Of a stretch of DNA of 64,000 nt, positions 20,516-32,428 are shown in pieces. The stretch lies in assembly GCA_002286855.1 (NCBI GenBank), contig NRSV01000096.1, positions 19,756 to 83,755 on the forward strand. The letters are read 5' to 3'. The stretch is from Bipolaris cookei. Its lineage: Eukaryota > Ascomycota > Dothideomycetes > Pleosporales > Pleosporaceae. How positions within the stretch are numbered: the stretch's first letter is position 1; the number at the start of each line of letters is the position of its first letter. The position numbers and the translations under genes are program-made. The notes beneath the pieces were generated by a model. It had not been told where the DNA came from. It did no database searches and worked only from the letters and a program-made list of their open reading frames with translations.

Positions 20516-23500
20516 ATGGTCGGCCTTACATCTGCCGCCGGCGTTGTTGGCTTCCTCTCTGAACCGGATCCAGCTCTGCGTTCATTCGCCCTCCAGCGGC
20601 TGAACGAGGAGATCGACCTGCTATGGCCAGAGGTCGCGGGCTCCGTCAGTCAAATGTAAGAACCTTAGATACGCACTGCACACATTACTCGGGTAATTCC
20701 CGTTATCGTACAGCTACTAACACGGATGCGTCATAGTGAGGCCCTCTACGAAGATGAGTCGTTTCCCGAGCGCGAGCTTGCGGCCCTGGTAGCGGCAAAG
20801 GTATACTATCAGCTGCAAGAGTACAATGAGAGCATGGTTTTCGCGCTGGGTGCGGGCAAGCTCTTCGACATCCACAAGGCTGCCGAGTTCGAGGAGACAA
20901 TACTAGGTAGGATACCACAATCATTTGTGCCTATCTTCATCCTTATATCCTCTCTCTTCTTGTTGAGGAATTGAAATCGCCATTATTCGGAGAGCATATG
21001 CTGACTCGCTTTTTGTAGCAAAATGCTTAGATACGTACATCGCGCTCTCAGTTATGCACAACCCGCCGACACCGGTGAGCAAGGCAAGCCAGGCCCCTCC
21101 ACAGCTAAGCACATCGTTTTTGGGAAGTGCTGCTGGCGGTGCCAGCACTTCAGCTAGCCTGGCATCACCGATAACACCCTTCTCCCAGTCCGCGTTACCA
21201 TCAAAGTCGCTCCTTTCCAGGGAGGACTCATCTACATTTGACCCCACTGTTCCCGGTGGAGGCAATGCTGGCGTTCCTGGAGCACACCCTACTCCGATGG
21301 TGCTGCAGCGAAACGTGCAGAAGAACCTCCACAGCACTGTAAGGAGGATATTCGAGAGCTGCTACGAGAGTGGCAACTATAAGCAGGTTGTCGGGATCGC
21401 CATTGAGGCTCGGAATCTTGAGGTCTTGCGCGAAGCTATTGTGCGCGCAAGCCAAGAGGGAAAGAAGCAGGGAAAGAAGCCTACACAACCGTCTGCACAG
21501 AGCGAGGATTTGATGGAATATGTTCTCGACATTTGCATGAACGTGGTACAAGAGCGTGGCTTGAGAAACGAGATTCTTCGCATGATTCTCGACCTCCTCA
21601 ACGATGACCAGATACCAAACCCTGATTACTTCTCTATTGCCAAATGCGTTGTCTACCTCAATCAGCATGCCCTCGCTTCGAAACTCATTCGCCAGCTCAT
21701 CGAGCGCGGTGACGACAAGTCACGAGCTGTCGCATACCAGATTTCCTTCGACCTTTATGAGAACGGTACACAAGAGTTTTTGAGCAAGGTCATGGAAGCG
21801 CTCCCTGCCGAAAAAGAGGAAGAGACACAGAAGCCACAATCGACGGAAGCAGGTGAATCAGACTCTCTACTCGCAAATGCCGACACTAGCAATGTCTCGG
21901 GCTCCAAAGACTCTGAATCGACCGAGGACCAACTCAAGTCTTTCAATTCTGTCCGCCATATCCTTCGAGGAACAAAGAGCATCGAACTGAACCTCGAGTT
22001 CCTGTACAGGAACAACCGCACAGATAAGGCTATCTTGAACAAGGTTCGTGACAGCCTGGAGGCAAGGAACTCTATTTTCCACTCCAGTGTCACCTTTGCA
22101 AACGCTTTCATGAACGCAGGTACTACCAACGACACATTCTTCCGCGAGAACTTGGAATGGCTAGGAAAGGCAGTCAACTGGTCAAAGTTCTCGGCGACTG
22201 CTGCTTTGGGTGTTATTCACCGTGGTAACATTACTCAAGGACAGAAACTCCTCGAGCCCTACCTACCCAAGGACAGTGTTTCTTCAGGTTCTCACTACGA
22301 GCAAGGTGGATCACTGTATGCTCTTGGCTTGATTTACGCCAACCACGGCAGTAACGTTCTTGACTTACTCCTGAAGCAATTCCAGAATGCGTCTGAGGAA
22401 GTTATTCAGCACGGTGGCGCGCTCGGTCTTGGTGTCGCAGGCATGGCCACGGGTTCTGAGGAGATTTTTGAAGCGTTCAAGAACGTACTGTACACCGATT
22501 CCGCCATCAACGGTGAGGCAGTCGGTCTCTCGATGGGTCTCGTCATGCTCGGCACAGGTAACATCAAGGCACTTGAGGACATGATTCAGTATGCACACGA
22601 TACACAGCACGAGAAGATTGTCCGAGGTTTGGCCATGGGTATGGCACTCATCATGTATGGCCGACAAGAGGCTGCTGATGAGCTCATCAACGGTCTCCTT
22701 GATGACCCAGACCCAACTCTACGCTACGGAGGAATCATGACCATTGCGCTGGCATACTGCGGTACGGGTAGTAACAAGGCTGTCCGAAGGCTATTGCACG
22801 TTGCGGTCAGTGACGTGAGCGACGATGTGCGACGCATGGCAGTCATGAGCTTGGGCTTCATCCTATTCCGGAAGCCAGGTAGCGTTCCTCGCATGGTTGA
22901 ACTTCTTGCCGAGTCGTACAACCCCCACGTCCGTTATGGAGCGACAATGGCTCTCGGTATCGCTTGTGCCGGAACCGGACTCCCTGAGGCCGTTGATTTG
23001 CTCGAGCCTATGATGAAGGACTCTACCGATTTCGTTCGCCAAGGTGCTTTGATCTCGTTATCCATGATCATGGTGCAGCAAAATGAGGCAATGAACCCCA
23101 AGGTAGCATCGATCCGCAAGCAGTTGGCCAAGGTCATCGGCGATCGTCATGAAGACGCCATGGCCAAGTTCGGCTGCGCTCTTGCTCTCGGTATCATTGA
23201 TGCTGGAGGCCGAAACTGCACAATCGGCCTGCAGACTCCGACGGGTAACTTGAACATGACTGCCATTGTTGGTATGGCCGTCTTCACTCAGTACTGGTAC
23301 TGGTTCCCTTTGACGCACTTCTTGTCTCTCAGCTTCACGCCTACTGCCGTCATCGGCCTGGACCAGGAGCTTGAGATCCCATCATTCAAGTTCCACAGCA
23401 ACACACGGCCGAGCATGTTTGACTACCCACCTGATGCTGAAGTCAAGGCAGAGGAGGCGCCAGAGAAGATCAAGACAGCAGTCTTGTCGACCACAGCCCA

Positions 23501-24110
23501 AGACAAGCGACGACGGATGGTCAAGGAGCGTCAAAAGAGAAGAGAAAGCATGGATGTCGACCATACTCCTGCCACACCCAAACCATCGGGTGACGACGAC
23601 AAGATGGATGTTGATGAGGACTCGAAGAAGGAAGATGGAGACAAGGCCGAGGGAGCGCAGGTCGTAGAGTCATCTTCAAAGAAGAAGGCAGAGAAGGAAA
23701 AAGTGGGCTACGAGCTGGAGAACATGTCGCGTGTGCTGCCGCCACAAATCAAGTACATTAGCTTCCCAAGCGAGCGATATGTACCAGTAAAGAAGGTGAG
23801 TAGCGTACAAGCCATACTCGATGAAGTAGCCAAGCTAACACATGAGCAGCCAACTCTTGGTGTGATTCTTCTCACAGACACCAAGCCCTCAGAACCGAAG
23901 ACGCTCCTTGAGCTCAAGGTAAAGAAGGCTGCACCCGCACCTGCTCCTGGAGCATCAGGATCCTCTGGCGAACAAGCACCAGAAGGCGTATCAGTAACAA
24001 CAGCTGCAGCGCCGGTCAACGACAACATGGTCTACGAGGGCGAGGCGGAGGCGTCAACCCCGAGCGAGTTTGTCTACGAATCGGACACTAACCCAGATGA
24101 TGATGAGTAG
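20516..24110 (+). CDS. RPN2: 26S proteasome regulatory subunit Rpn2 (PSMD1)
   Basis: Exons 20516-20655, 20737-20906, 21019-23795 and 23850-24110 encode 1115 residues. It is the large scaffold of the 19S base, holding PC (proteasome/cyclosome) repeats that form the toroid. Repeats are plain in the middle, each with a Gly/Ala-rich helix pair such as GGALGLGVAGMATGSEE and YGATMALGIACAGTG. The start MVGLTSAAGVVGFLSEPD is typical. A charged insertion (residues about 830-900) precedes the conserved ending with ISFPSERYVPVKK. The acidic C-terminus (ESDTNPDDDE) fits the Rpn13-docking tail. The third intron (23796-23849) is 54 bp, in frame and stop-free, so the frame reads through it; homology with RYxPVKK-x-GxxxLxD endings favours removal. 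Retention would add 18 residues. Confidence 0.95.
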
Positions 24111-25896
24111 GCGGCTAGGGCAAGGATAGACGAGTAGCGTGTTTGTAGAAGATGGGCGCTTATTGATGTGGTGCGTCGGATTGGAGGAGAGCAGGGTTTG
24201 TATTCAGGACGGGCTGCAGGGAGGCTTGTAGAGTCACCTTTCCCCAAAGCCTAGTAGTTTAGATGCAGGATACATGTATAATAGCCACAAGGTTGTTCTA
24301 AGTCTGATGTGTGTGGTTGGACGTGTCTCATGTTCGTAGATGGTATGCAAGCTGGCAGGACTAGTGGCTTCTAGAATTAACCCGAGATCCTGGATAGTGT
24401 AATTCGGCGCAAAGTGCAGTAGGTACAGATGACCATACGGCAAGCAGATCTTCGACATCTTGGGCATGTCTACTGGTACGACTGGGGGTATAAACTTGAC
24501 CGTTATGGTGGGGCACCAATATGCATACACTCGCACTGTAGGCGCGGTGGCAACAGGTGTGGATATAGTCATGAAGCGGCAATTGCACATGCATCAAGTA
24601 GATACGGATGTAATTTCGTCACAGAAGCAAGGTATTTGCTCACGGATGTCCAGTAAGCTTGTGTCTAGCAGAGGTTCTGCGTACGAATAGTATACATGTG
24701 TGTATACAGGTGTACTTACATAGGTCTAGCTTCCCCGGATTCCTCGGACCGCTAGCTCGGGACTAGGGCCGAAAACGGCTTGACGCATGTTTTACGTTAG
24801 AAACCCATGTTTCCCCATAACGAGTGGCACTCTTGCATTGCGCAATTGGACATGCGCAATGCTCTCTGGCTGCGTCTCACAAATATGTATGTATGTACGT
24901 CCATGGAAGCGACCTTCAGGGATCTCAAAGGGCTGATGAAAGCGTGCGGACGAGCGTGCCGCGTCGAGCATATGGCAAGGGTTGGAAGCGACGAAGGATT
25001 GCGGCGTCAAACGCCAGGCGGCCCTGGATCACGGTTGGCTGTGTGGTTGAGTGCTGGGGCGCTCTTCAATTACTGACCATGGTGGACATTTGGCCTTCCT
25101 ACCATAGTAGACCCTCCACCAACGCTTTTCGCCCTGTGCAGTCAGAAACCGGGAGCTCTTCTTTTCTTCTTCCCAACGGGCAGACAGGGCTTGGCTGGCT
25201 CCCCCCTGTTCACACTCATCATCATCATCATCCCCAATCCACTTGTTGTTGCCCGTTTCTAATTTATCCACGAAACATCCAATCATAGCCGTTCTACGCC
25301 TACAGGTTACCTCGAAGCGACGCTGCATCTGTACAAATACCCGGTCATCATGCGGGCCCCAGGGCGAAAAGGCAGCGCAGCCCGCGGAAACCCCAACCAA
25401 TCCACACCCCCTTGCGCTGTGCGACCAAAGCTGCTATTACCCAGTTTCCCACCTGTCTGGAAATCTGACATATCTCAGTGGGTGGGTTGGCTCTTTCTTT
25501 CTTGGAGCCGCTGGCGAGCACATATTATTCGAGTCTTGACGTGGATCGCATAGGGCTTGATTAAATTAAATTGACCCCTCCATCCGCCGCCGCCTTGCTG
25601 TAATATGCAAACTCCACTTTAGTAGCCACCCACGCCGCAGCCACTTCTTTCTCCGCATGTTCCTGGCTTGTGTTATGGTGCTGGGGTGGTCAGTTGGGGG
25701 ATTGATGTGCAGGCCGATGCCCACCCGTCTCTAGCTGTTCCTCGGGGCACACCATCACCAACGCGGCGGACTTTCACTGTTTACACTTTCCCTCTCTCTC
25801 TGTGTATGTCACACCTTTCTTTTGCTCCGACAATTACGTTCTCTCGTCTTTCTTTCCCCGGTGCTGACCCCGCTGTGGGATTAGTAATCGGGCAAC
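24111..25896. other. Intergenic, RPN2 3' region and sugar transporter promoter
   Basis: About 1.8 kb with no convincing gene. Several 70-150-codon frames overlap each other on both strands without domains. The 300 bases before the transporter ATG are C/T-rich. A long promoter fits a nutrient-regulated permease. Confidence 0.45.
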
Positions 25897-27980
25897 ATGG
25901 AGCATATTCACAAGCGGGATGTGCATACTTCGCATACGGAGCGTAGTAGTAGCACCGTGGAGATTCGGCAGGTTCAGAATGTTGCTTTTGCCGATGCTAC
26001 GGCGAAGGCTAATGTTAGGCCGTGGACAAAGGCTATGTTCAAGGTTGGTTTGACAAAGTTATTCTTTTCTATTATACATTGTACTTTGCTTGCTGACTAC
26101 GGCATAGTTGTACTTTTGCCTCTTCATCGCCACGCTCAACTCTTGCATCAACGGGTACGATGGATCGCTTATGGGCGCAATCAACAGCTATCATCAGTAC
26201 CGCTCGTATTTTGGCTTCAATATCGATGAGGGTACGCCGACTACTGGAATCGTTTACGCCATTTATACGATTGGTAACCTTGTCGGCTCGTTTGTAGCGG
26301 GTCCAGCTACGGATTTTCGAGGACGAAAATGGGGAATGTTTATTGGCACTTCGATTATCATTGTCGGTGCCTGTATTCAAGCAACATGTGTCAACCTCGG
26401 CGGCTTCATGGGCGGTCGTTTTATTCTGGGCTTTGGTGTCGCCATCACATCGACCGCTGGACCAGCATATGTATCTGAAATGGCCCATCCTTCCTACCGC
26501 GGCGTCTGCACCGGAATCTTTAACACATTCTGGTACGTCGGCGGCATTCCCGGATCCTTCGTACCCTACAGCACAAGCAACATCCCCGGCACGCAATCCT
26601 GGCGTATTCCCGTCTGGCTCCAACTCATTTTCGCGGGCATCGTCTTCTGCTGCTCACCATTCCTGCCCGAAACCCCCCGCTGGCTCATTGCCAACGACCG
26701 CCATGAGGAAGCCTTAAACACCATGGCGCGGCTGCACGGCGAAGGTGACCGCGACTCGCCCATCGTCAAGCTCGAATACAAAGAAATGGTCGAAGACATC
26801 AGCGTCACGGGCTCCGACAAACGCTGGTGGGACTACCGCGAACTCTTTAACTCGCGCGAGGCCCGCTACAGAACCATGCTCGTTCTCGCCATGGCGTTCT
26901 TTGGCCAGTGGTCCGGCAACGGGCCCGTCTCCTACTACTACCCTACCATGCTGCAAGGGGCTGGCATAAACAACAATCACACCCGTCTCCTGTACAACGG
27001 CATGCAAAACGTTGTTTCGTTCAGCGGCGCCATTTTCGGCGCCATCTACACGGATTCCTGGGGCAGACGACCGCAACTGCTTGTTTCGACGGCGATGCTC
27101 GTCTTTATCTTTGCCATTGTGTGTGCGCTTGTTGCGACAAACTTGAAGACGGGACCCGATGGGCAGCCGGTTTATCTGGGGAATAATCGGACACCCGAAA
27201 TTAAGAGACCTGGTCAGGCCAAGGCGGTTATTGCGTTTGTGTTTATCTGTGGGTTCGTGTATAGTGTGGGTTACACGCCATTGCAGCAATTGTATCCCGT
27301 GGAGTGTCTGCGGTATGAGTCTCGTGCAAAGGGCATGGCGTTTTATAACTTTTGGGTTAACATTGCGAATTTCTACAATACGTTTGTGACGGGGATTGCG
27401 TTTTCCGGGGCAGGTTGGAAGGTATGTTTTCCCTGACTCGCTCTTCACTTCCTTATTAAAAGATTGCTACACACAACAGTATCTCATACATACTAACGTA
27501 CGGCGATAGTACTACCTCCTCTTCATCTTCTGGGACATTTTCGAATTCATCTTCATCTACTTCTTCTTCGTCGAAACGCGCCGCCGCACCCTCGAGGAAA
27601 TAAGCGACATCTTCAACGCAAAGAAACCCGTCAAACACTCCCTCAACAAAACCAGTATTCTCGTCCACGCAAACGGCCGCGGTGTCACTGAGATGGTGGA
27701 TGAGGAAGAAAGAGTCGTGGAGCGCGATTTTGCGAATAGCGCATTTGTGCGGCCGGGGCAGGGATCCCAGCCGAGGGATAGCGGTGCGAGTGAGGGGAAG
27801 CTGATTTGGAGAGATGAGCTGAGGGATAAGGTTATGGATGTGGGGAGGGGTAGTGCGGAGAGCGATATGGCGAGGGAGGAGGCGCGGTATGCGGGAGGGG
27901 GGTTTGCGGGGAATGCGTGGAGGGAGGAGAGGGAGCCGTGGTATGCGTCTTCGCCCATGTCTTCGCCAAGAAGCCTATAG
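25897..27980 (+). CDS. MFS sugar transporter (lactose permease/hexose transporter type)
   Basis: Exons 25897-26043, 26108-27421 and 27510-27980 (introns 64 and 88 bp, both phase 0) encode 643 residues. Twelve membrane segments are visible, with sugar-porter signatures: DFRGRKWGMF after TM2, GRFILGFGVAI, PETPRWLIANDR after TM6, DSWGRRPQLL after TM8 and YPVECLRYESRAKG at TM10. FVETRRRTLEEISDIF closes the domain. The cytoplasmic tail is about 120 residues longer than usual and Gly/Arg/Glu-rich. It is close to fungal lactose-permease-like carriers that import mono- or disaccharides by proton symport; substrate not inferable. The long upstream region suggests nutrient control. Confidence 0.92.
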
Positions 27981-28277
27981 CAGTTTTGTTAGTAAATTCT
28001 CTTTTCGGTTTTCTCCTTTTTATATACCAGAATGGGCTGGATCGTTTGGATCTTTGTACCTTTTTACATGTAAATATGTATACCTTTGCTTTGTATTATC
28101 ACATGATGTATGTCTCATCTTCTTGAGCATAGCTTGATAGAACTACTGCGTTTATCAACAAACAATGAAAAAAAAACTTTGGTTTTACCAATAAGTTAGT
28201 CTTCCTTACTCTTACCCTATGAGAATCCACAAAACTCCACGCAATGCATCCCGTCTACAAAAGGGGGGTATCACACG
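27981..28277. other. Short convergent spacer
   Basis: 297 bp between convergent stop codons, A/T-rich, presumably both 3'UTRs. No gene seen. Confidence 0.5.
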
Positions 28278-29462
28278 TCAATCCATATCCTCTAGATCAC
28301 CCTCTACCGCCTTAGGTACCTGCTCCTCGCTAACCATAATACCTACCATGCACTCGCCAAGCATATTTTCCCAATTGACCCACGGATGCACTTCCATGAA
28401 CAACTTCGTCCCGTCTTTACCCGCTGCGCGACGGAGCTCGCCTTCTCCACCGGGATGAAACGGGAGATAGGGCGAGATATTGTACACCTTTCCTTGATAG
28501 CTTGACCACGCATCTCTGCCCTTACGCCCATTCTTCTCCTTCAGCATAGCCGGTGTAACACGAATCATGGAGTCGACGCCAGACAGGTTTTTGCCGGATT
28601 TCTGCAGGTAGGCCCAGTCGAGCGGTGAGTGGCCCGGCGACAAGAGCACTTTGCCCCGTGCATTTGGTGTCTTGATGGTGGGGCCTGCGCTTGGCGGGAC
28701 CCCAAGACCTCCGTTTGAAGTGGGCGGGCCTCGATTTGGAAGCGGTCCGCGGTTCGGTAGAGGACCGGTGGTGGGTACGCGCATAGATTGTGAGGAAGTG
28801 GAGCTGAGAAGGGGACGTAGACTCGAGGCTGCGACTTTCGGTGGCGGCATGAGAGACGTAGTGGGTTTAGGAGGTGGCGCCATAAGGGTCGGCTTTTGAG
28901 GTGGAGGCATGGCAAATTGAGGAGGCGCTTGAGAGGCTCTTTGTGCCGAGTTCATAGCTGGAAATGAAGGCGGTGGCAGATTGTCTTCCTCCTCTTCGTC
29001 CGAACTGTCGTGCTCGTTGAGCGTGAAGGAGGGCACTGAAGATGCATTATCGTCTGCTTTCGGCATAGCTTTTGGTGTAGACTCGAGAGATGGGCTTTTG
29101 CCAATCCCATCAATTGCTTCATGGTTAGATGGAGACTTGAGCTCTATGCGCTCCTCCCTGGCCGTGGTGGGGCCTTCTTTGTTGCCATTCTGCGACTTAT
29201 CGGGTATCGTGCTCGTTCCTGGTCGGCTGAGACGAGTGACAAAGGCAAGCCATGTCGAGGGTGGGCGCTGGTAGACAAGGAAAGAAAGCGACAAGGCGAA
29301 AATGGAGAGGGCAACAAGCATGTCTTTGATGTAAAGAGCGAAGGGGTGACTCGGCCCCGGGGAATTAGGAAGAAGAGAGCCAGCGCCGAGGCTCAATGCG
29401 CATTCAGGGTTTGTAGGGCTGAACGAGATTGCGCCAACCGCCGATGACTTCACGCGCCGCAT
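28278..29462 (-). CDS. Membrane-anchored cytochrome b5-like heme-binding protein
   Basis: Single minus-strand exon of 394 residues from ATG 29462; the frame extends 46 codons further upstream but with no ATG. A hydrophobic segment at about 47-67 (DMLVALSIFALSLSFLVY) predicts one membrane span. Then comes a long disordered, Pro-rich stretch with repeated PPPKP-like units. The C-terminal domain holds the b5 signature: YNISPYLPFHPGG (His336) and FMEVHPWVNWENML (His359), the two axial heme ligands. The layout resembles yeast Irc21 and the b5 module of CYB5R4-type reductases, but no reductase domain is present. It probably acts as an electron carrier at a membrane; the partner is unknown. It is divergent from the NPT1 gene. 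Confidence 0.85.
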   Translation of the reverse strand: MRRVKSSAVGAISFSPTNPECALSLGAGSLLPNSPGPSHPFALYIKDMLVALSIFALSLSFLVYQRPPSTWLAFVTRLSRPGTSTIPDKSQNGNKEGPTTAREERIELKSPSNHEAIDGIGKSPSLESTPKAMPKADDNASSVPSFTLNEHDSSDEEEEDNLPPPSFPAMNSAQRASQAPPQFAMPPPQKPTLMAPPPKPTTSLMPPPKVAASSLRPLLSSTSSQSMRVPTTGPLPNRGPLPNRGPPTSNGGLGVPPSAGPTIKTPNARGKVLLSPGHSPLDWAYLQKSGKNLSGVDSMIRVTPAMLKEKNGRKGRDAWSSYQGKVYNISPYLPFHPGGEGELRRAAGKDGTKLFMEVHPWVNWENMLGECMVGIMVSEEQVPKAVEGDLEDMD

Positions 29463-29743
29463 AATGACAGCAATCGGAAGAATCCATGTCAAAAGAAAGG
29501 TAACTTTTTTTCTGTGGGCACAGTAAAAGCGATCGCACCAGGAAACTACATAACACTCTCCCACCTCTTGCTTCTCACCATTCCAACTACATGTTTGCAA
29601 TTATCTGACCCACTCAACGCGCTACTTTACTACTGTTCTACATAGAAACCCGCGCCTGCCCCACCACCCCTCCATTGACTGCTATCAGAAGCCGCGACCG
29701 GACGCTGCAATTCACCCTGAGGCTCTAATCCCGGCGCAACTCA
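29463..29743. promoter_or_regulatory. Shared bidirectional promoter (b5-like / NPT1)
   Basis: Only 281 bp separate the two divergent start codons, so both promoters must lie here or overlap. No TATA box or named factor site is evident. Confidence 0.55.
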
Positions 29744-31304
29744 ATGGCGGCCAAACCAGCAACCCTGCCCGAGGGCATCTTCTCCCTCTTGGACACGGAT
29801 CTTTACAAACTGACTATGCAATGTTGCATATTAAAGTTTTTCCCTGATATCGCAGTCACATATGGTTTCACCAACCGCACGCCAGACAAGAAACTCAGTC
29901 GCGCAGCCTTCAAATGGCTGCAGGCCCAAGTAGATAGTTTGTACAGGCACTTCCATGGCCATGTACGTGCTAACCCCTTGTAGAACTCGAGAATGTGTCC
30001 GTTTCCGACGAAGAGCTCAAATTTCTGAAAGATAGCTGTCCCTACCTAAACGCGCAATACCTGCATTTCCTCTCTACCTTTCGCTTGAAGCCCTCGAAAC
30101 AGCTTAGACTATCCTTTACGCCCGTGAATGACACAGGATCAGACGGCGATCACGGCGATTTTCACATACACACCGAGGGCCTATGGCTCGACACGATCCT
30201 GTACGAGATTCCGCTATTGGCACTTGTGAGTGAGGCATACTTCAAGTTTGTCGAAACAGACTGGAACCATGAGGGCCAAGTCGAGAAGGCATACCAGAAA
30301 GGAAAGGCGCTGCTAGAAGGAGGCTGCATTTTTTCAGAGTTTGGCTCGAGGAGGCGGCGAGATTATCACACTCAAGACCTGGTATTGCAGGGTTTGCGCC
30401 GGGCAGCTGACGAGGGTACCAAGCTAGGATGGAAGGGAAAGCTGTCGGGAACCAGCAATGTTCATTTTGCTATGAAACATGGACTCGTCCCTGTCGGCAC
30501 TGTTGCGCACGAGTGGTTCATGGGCGTGGCGGCCATCACAAACAACTACGAGAAAGCCAACGAGATTGCTCTCGAGTATTGGACCGCAACTTTTGGAGCT
30601 GGCGTCTTGAGCATTGCACTTACAGACACCTTTGGTACACCAGCGTTCCTGAAGGCCTTTAAAAAGCATATTCCTCGCCTTACAACTGCTGTGCCTGGAG
30701 GCAGTACAACGCTGCCATCATCAGAGAACACAACCACAAGCGATGCGGTACAAACCTTGGCTTCTACAAACCCACCTATCCAGGCGCCATACGATGGAGA
30801 TGCGGCCTCGGAGAAGACATATGCTCAAGTATTCAACGGCGTGCGCCAAGACTCTGGCGATCCCCTAGAATTCATCAAGATGATGCGTGACTTTTACGAA
30901 AAAGAGGGTATCAAAGACAAGAAGACGATTGTCTTTTCCGACTCTCTCAACCTCGAACTCTGCTTCAAGTACAAGGCAGCAGCAGAGAAGCAAGGGTTCC
31001 AGCCAACCTTTGGCGTAGGCACGTTCTTGACGAGTACGTATTCAAGGAGCCGTGGAAGCTGGACACATGACTAACTAGAACAGATGATTTTGTCGAAACA
31101 TCCACGGGGAAGAAGTCTGTACCCCTGAATATTGTTATCAAGATTGCATCTGCACAGGGCCGTCATGCAGTTAAGATTAGCGACAATATTGGTAAGAATA
31201 CGGGGGATCAGGCAACGGTGGATGAGGTCAAGCAGCGTCTTGGATACCAAGAGAAGTCGTGGGTTGGCGGAGATGAGCGGACGCGATGGGGTAGTGCGAA
31301 GTAG
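29744..31304 (+). CDS. NPT1: Nicotinate phosphoribosyltransferase
   Basis: Exons 29744-29936, 29984-31033 and 31084-31304 (introns 47 and 50 bp, both phase 1) give 487 residues. It makes nicotinate mononucleotide from nicotinate and PRPP in the NAD salvage (Preiss-Handler) pathway. Family landmarks: LLDTDLYKLTMQ at the N-terminus, FSEFGSRRRRDYHTQDLVLQ, SGTSNVHFAMKHGLVPVGT, ALTDTFGTPAFLKAF, GVRQDSGDPLEF and VFSDSLNLELC. These include phosphate- and substrate-binding residues of the type II phosphoribosyltransferase fold. A low-complexity insertion (PGGSTTLPSSENTTTSD) lies between the DTFGT and RQDSGDP motifs. Yeast Npt1 is about 430 residues; the difference is mostly this insertion. Confidence 0.95.
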
Positions 31305-32428
31305 GGAGACGACTAGTGGTATTGGGTAAAGTAGCGGTTCTACTAGGTGGTTTGGCAAATGTAAGCGGTCGACCCGTGGAGTGCGTTACTAGGGTCTTGG
31401 TCACTAGCTAGTCTCAGTTGTTATGGAAAAATATTTAAAAGAAATATAGAAGGGACTCATCTAACCCTATGCCCGCACTCTGTATTTTGGTGCAAAAACG
31501 TAGAAAGGGGGTCACTTTTGACATAGGTGTTATGTAAAACAAAGGAGGCATATCAACAAGGTCACTACGTCAGCAACTTAGGCAAGATGACTTGGATCGA
31601 ACTACCTAAATTTGGTGAAGTGATTGGTAGGAAAACTTCCATAGTGCTGACACTGATTTGATCCAGCACGCAGCGGCGGCTAACTGCAAGCCAAATGCCC
31701 GCTTCCCAGCGTTTGCAGACTTCCGTCGACTCTAAGACGATGATCTATCTCTCCGACGATCTCATCAAATTTAGACTATCCACTCTTTGTATCAGAAGCT
31801 AGAAAAGAAGAAGTTGAATTATGTACACGATTAAGAAATAGAGAGATCCTGTACTATCCGAGTGCAACTATTACACACCGCAGTTATCCTTGTCCATAAC
31901 CATGCAAATGAATGACTTGACTGCGCCGCAACCCCATTAATTAAATTGCTGCAAATCTTACACACCAAAACAACACATGTTAACCAAAAGTCTACATTGT
32001 TTCTCGCACTTCCAGCACTTGTGTTTATCTTTTTCCTTCAAAGCCTGCCCGATTGGTTAATAGCTTAATTTAATCCTCTGGCCAGGTACATAAGGCATTT
32101 AGGTATATTGGCTACGCCCTATCCTGTATTCAAAGACTTGGCACTGGGATTAGGGTGAATTTTAATCGACGGAACGGCAAGGCAAACCAAAGCAACGCAC
32201 GGAGGGTATGGCACGGCTACCATGCAGTCTGGCTCGCCAATCAGCCAAGGGCAAAGGATACTACTAGCTATACGTAGATAATCGTTAGCACCTGGTATGT
32301 ATCAGAACTTATAGGAGCTACGTGCTTGTCATGTACCTAGAGGCCGTTTAGTCGCAAGTCAATCACAACCTTTGTTCAATTTCTACTTTCGTCTATATCT
32401 ATCACCCAAGACAAAAACCATCGCAAAC
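31305..32428. other. Intergenic downstream of NPT1
   Basis: 1.1 kb with relatively A/T-rich patches and no supportable gene; it leads into the decayed transporter. Confidence 0.45.
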
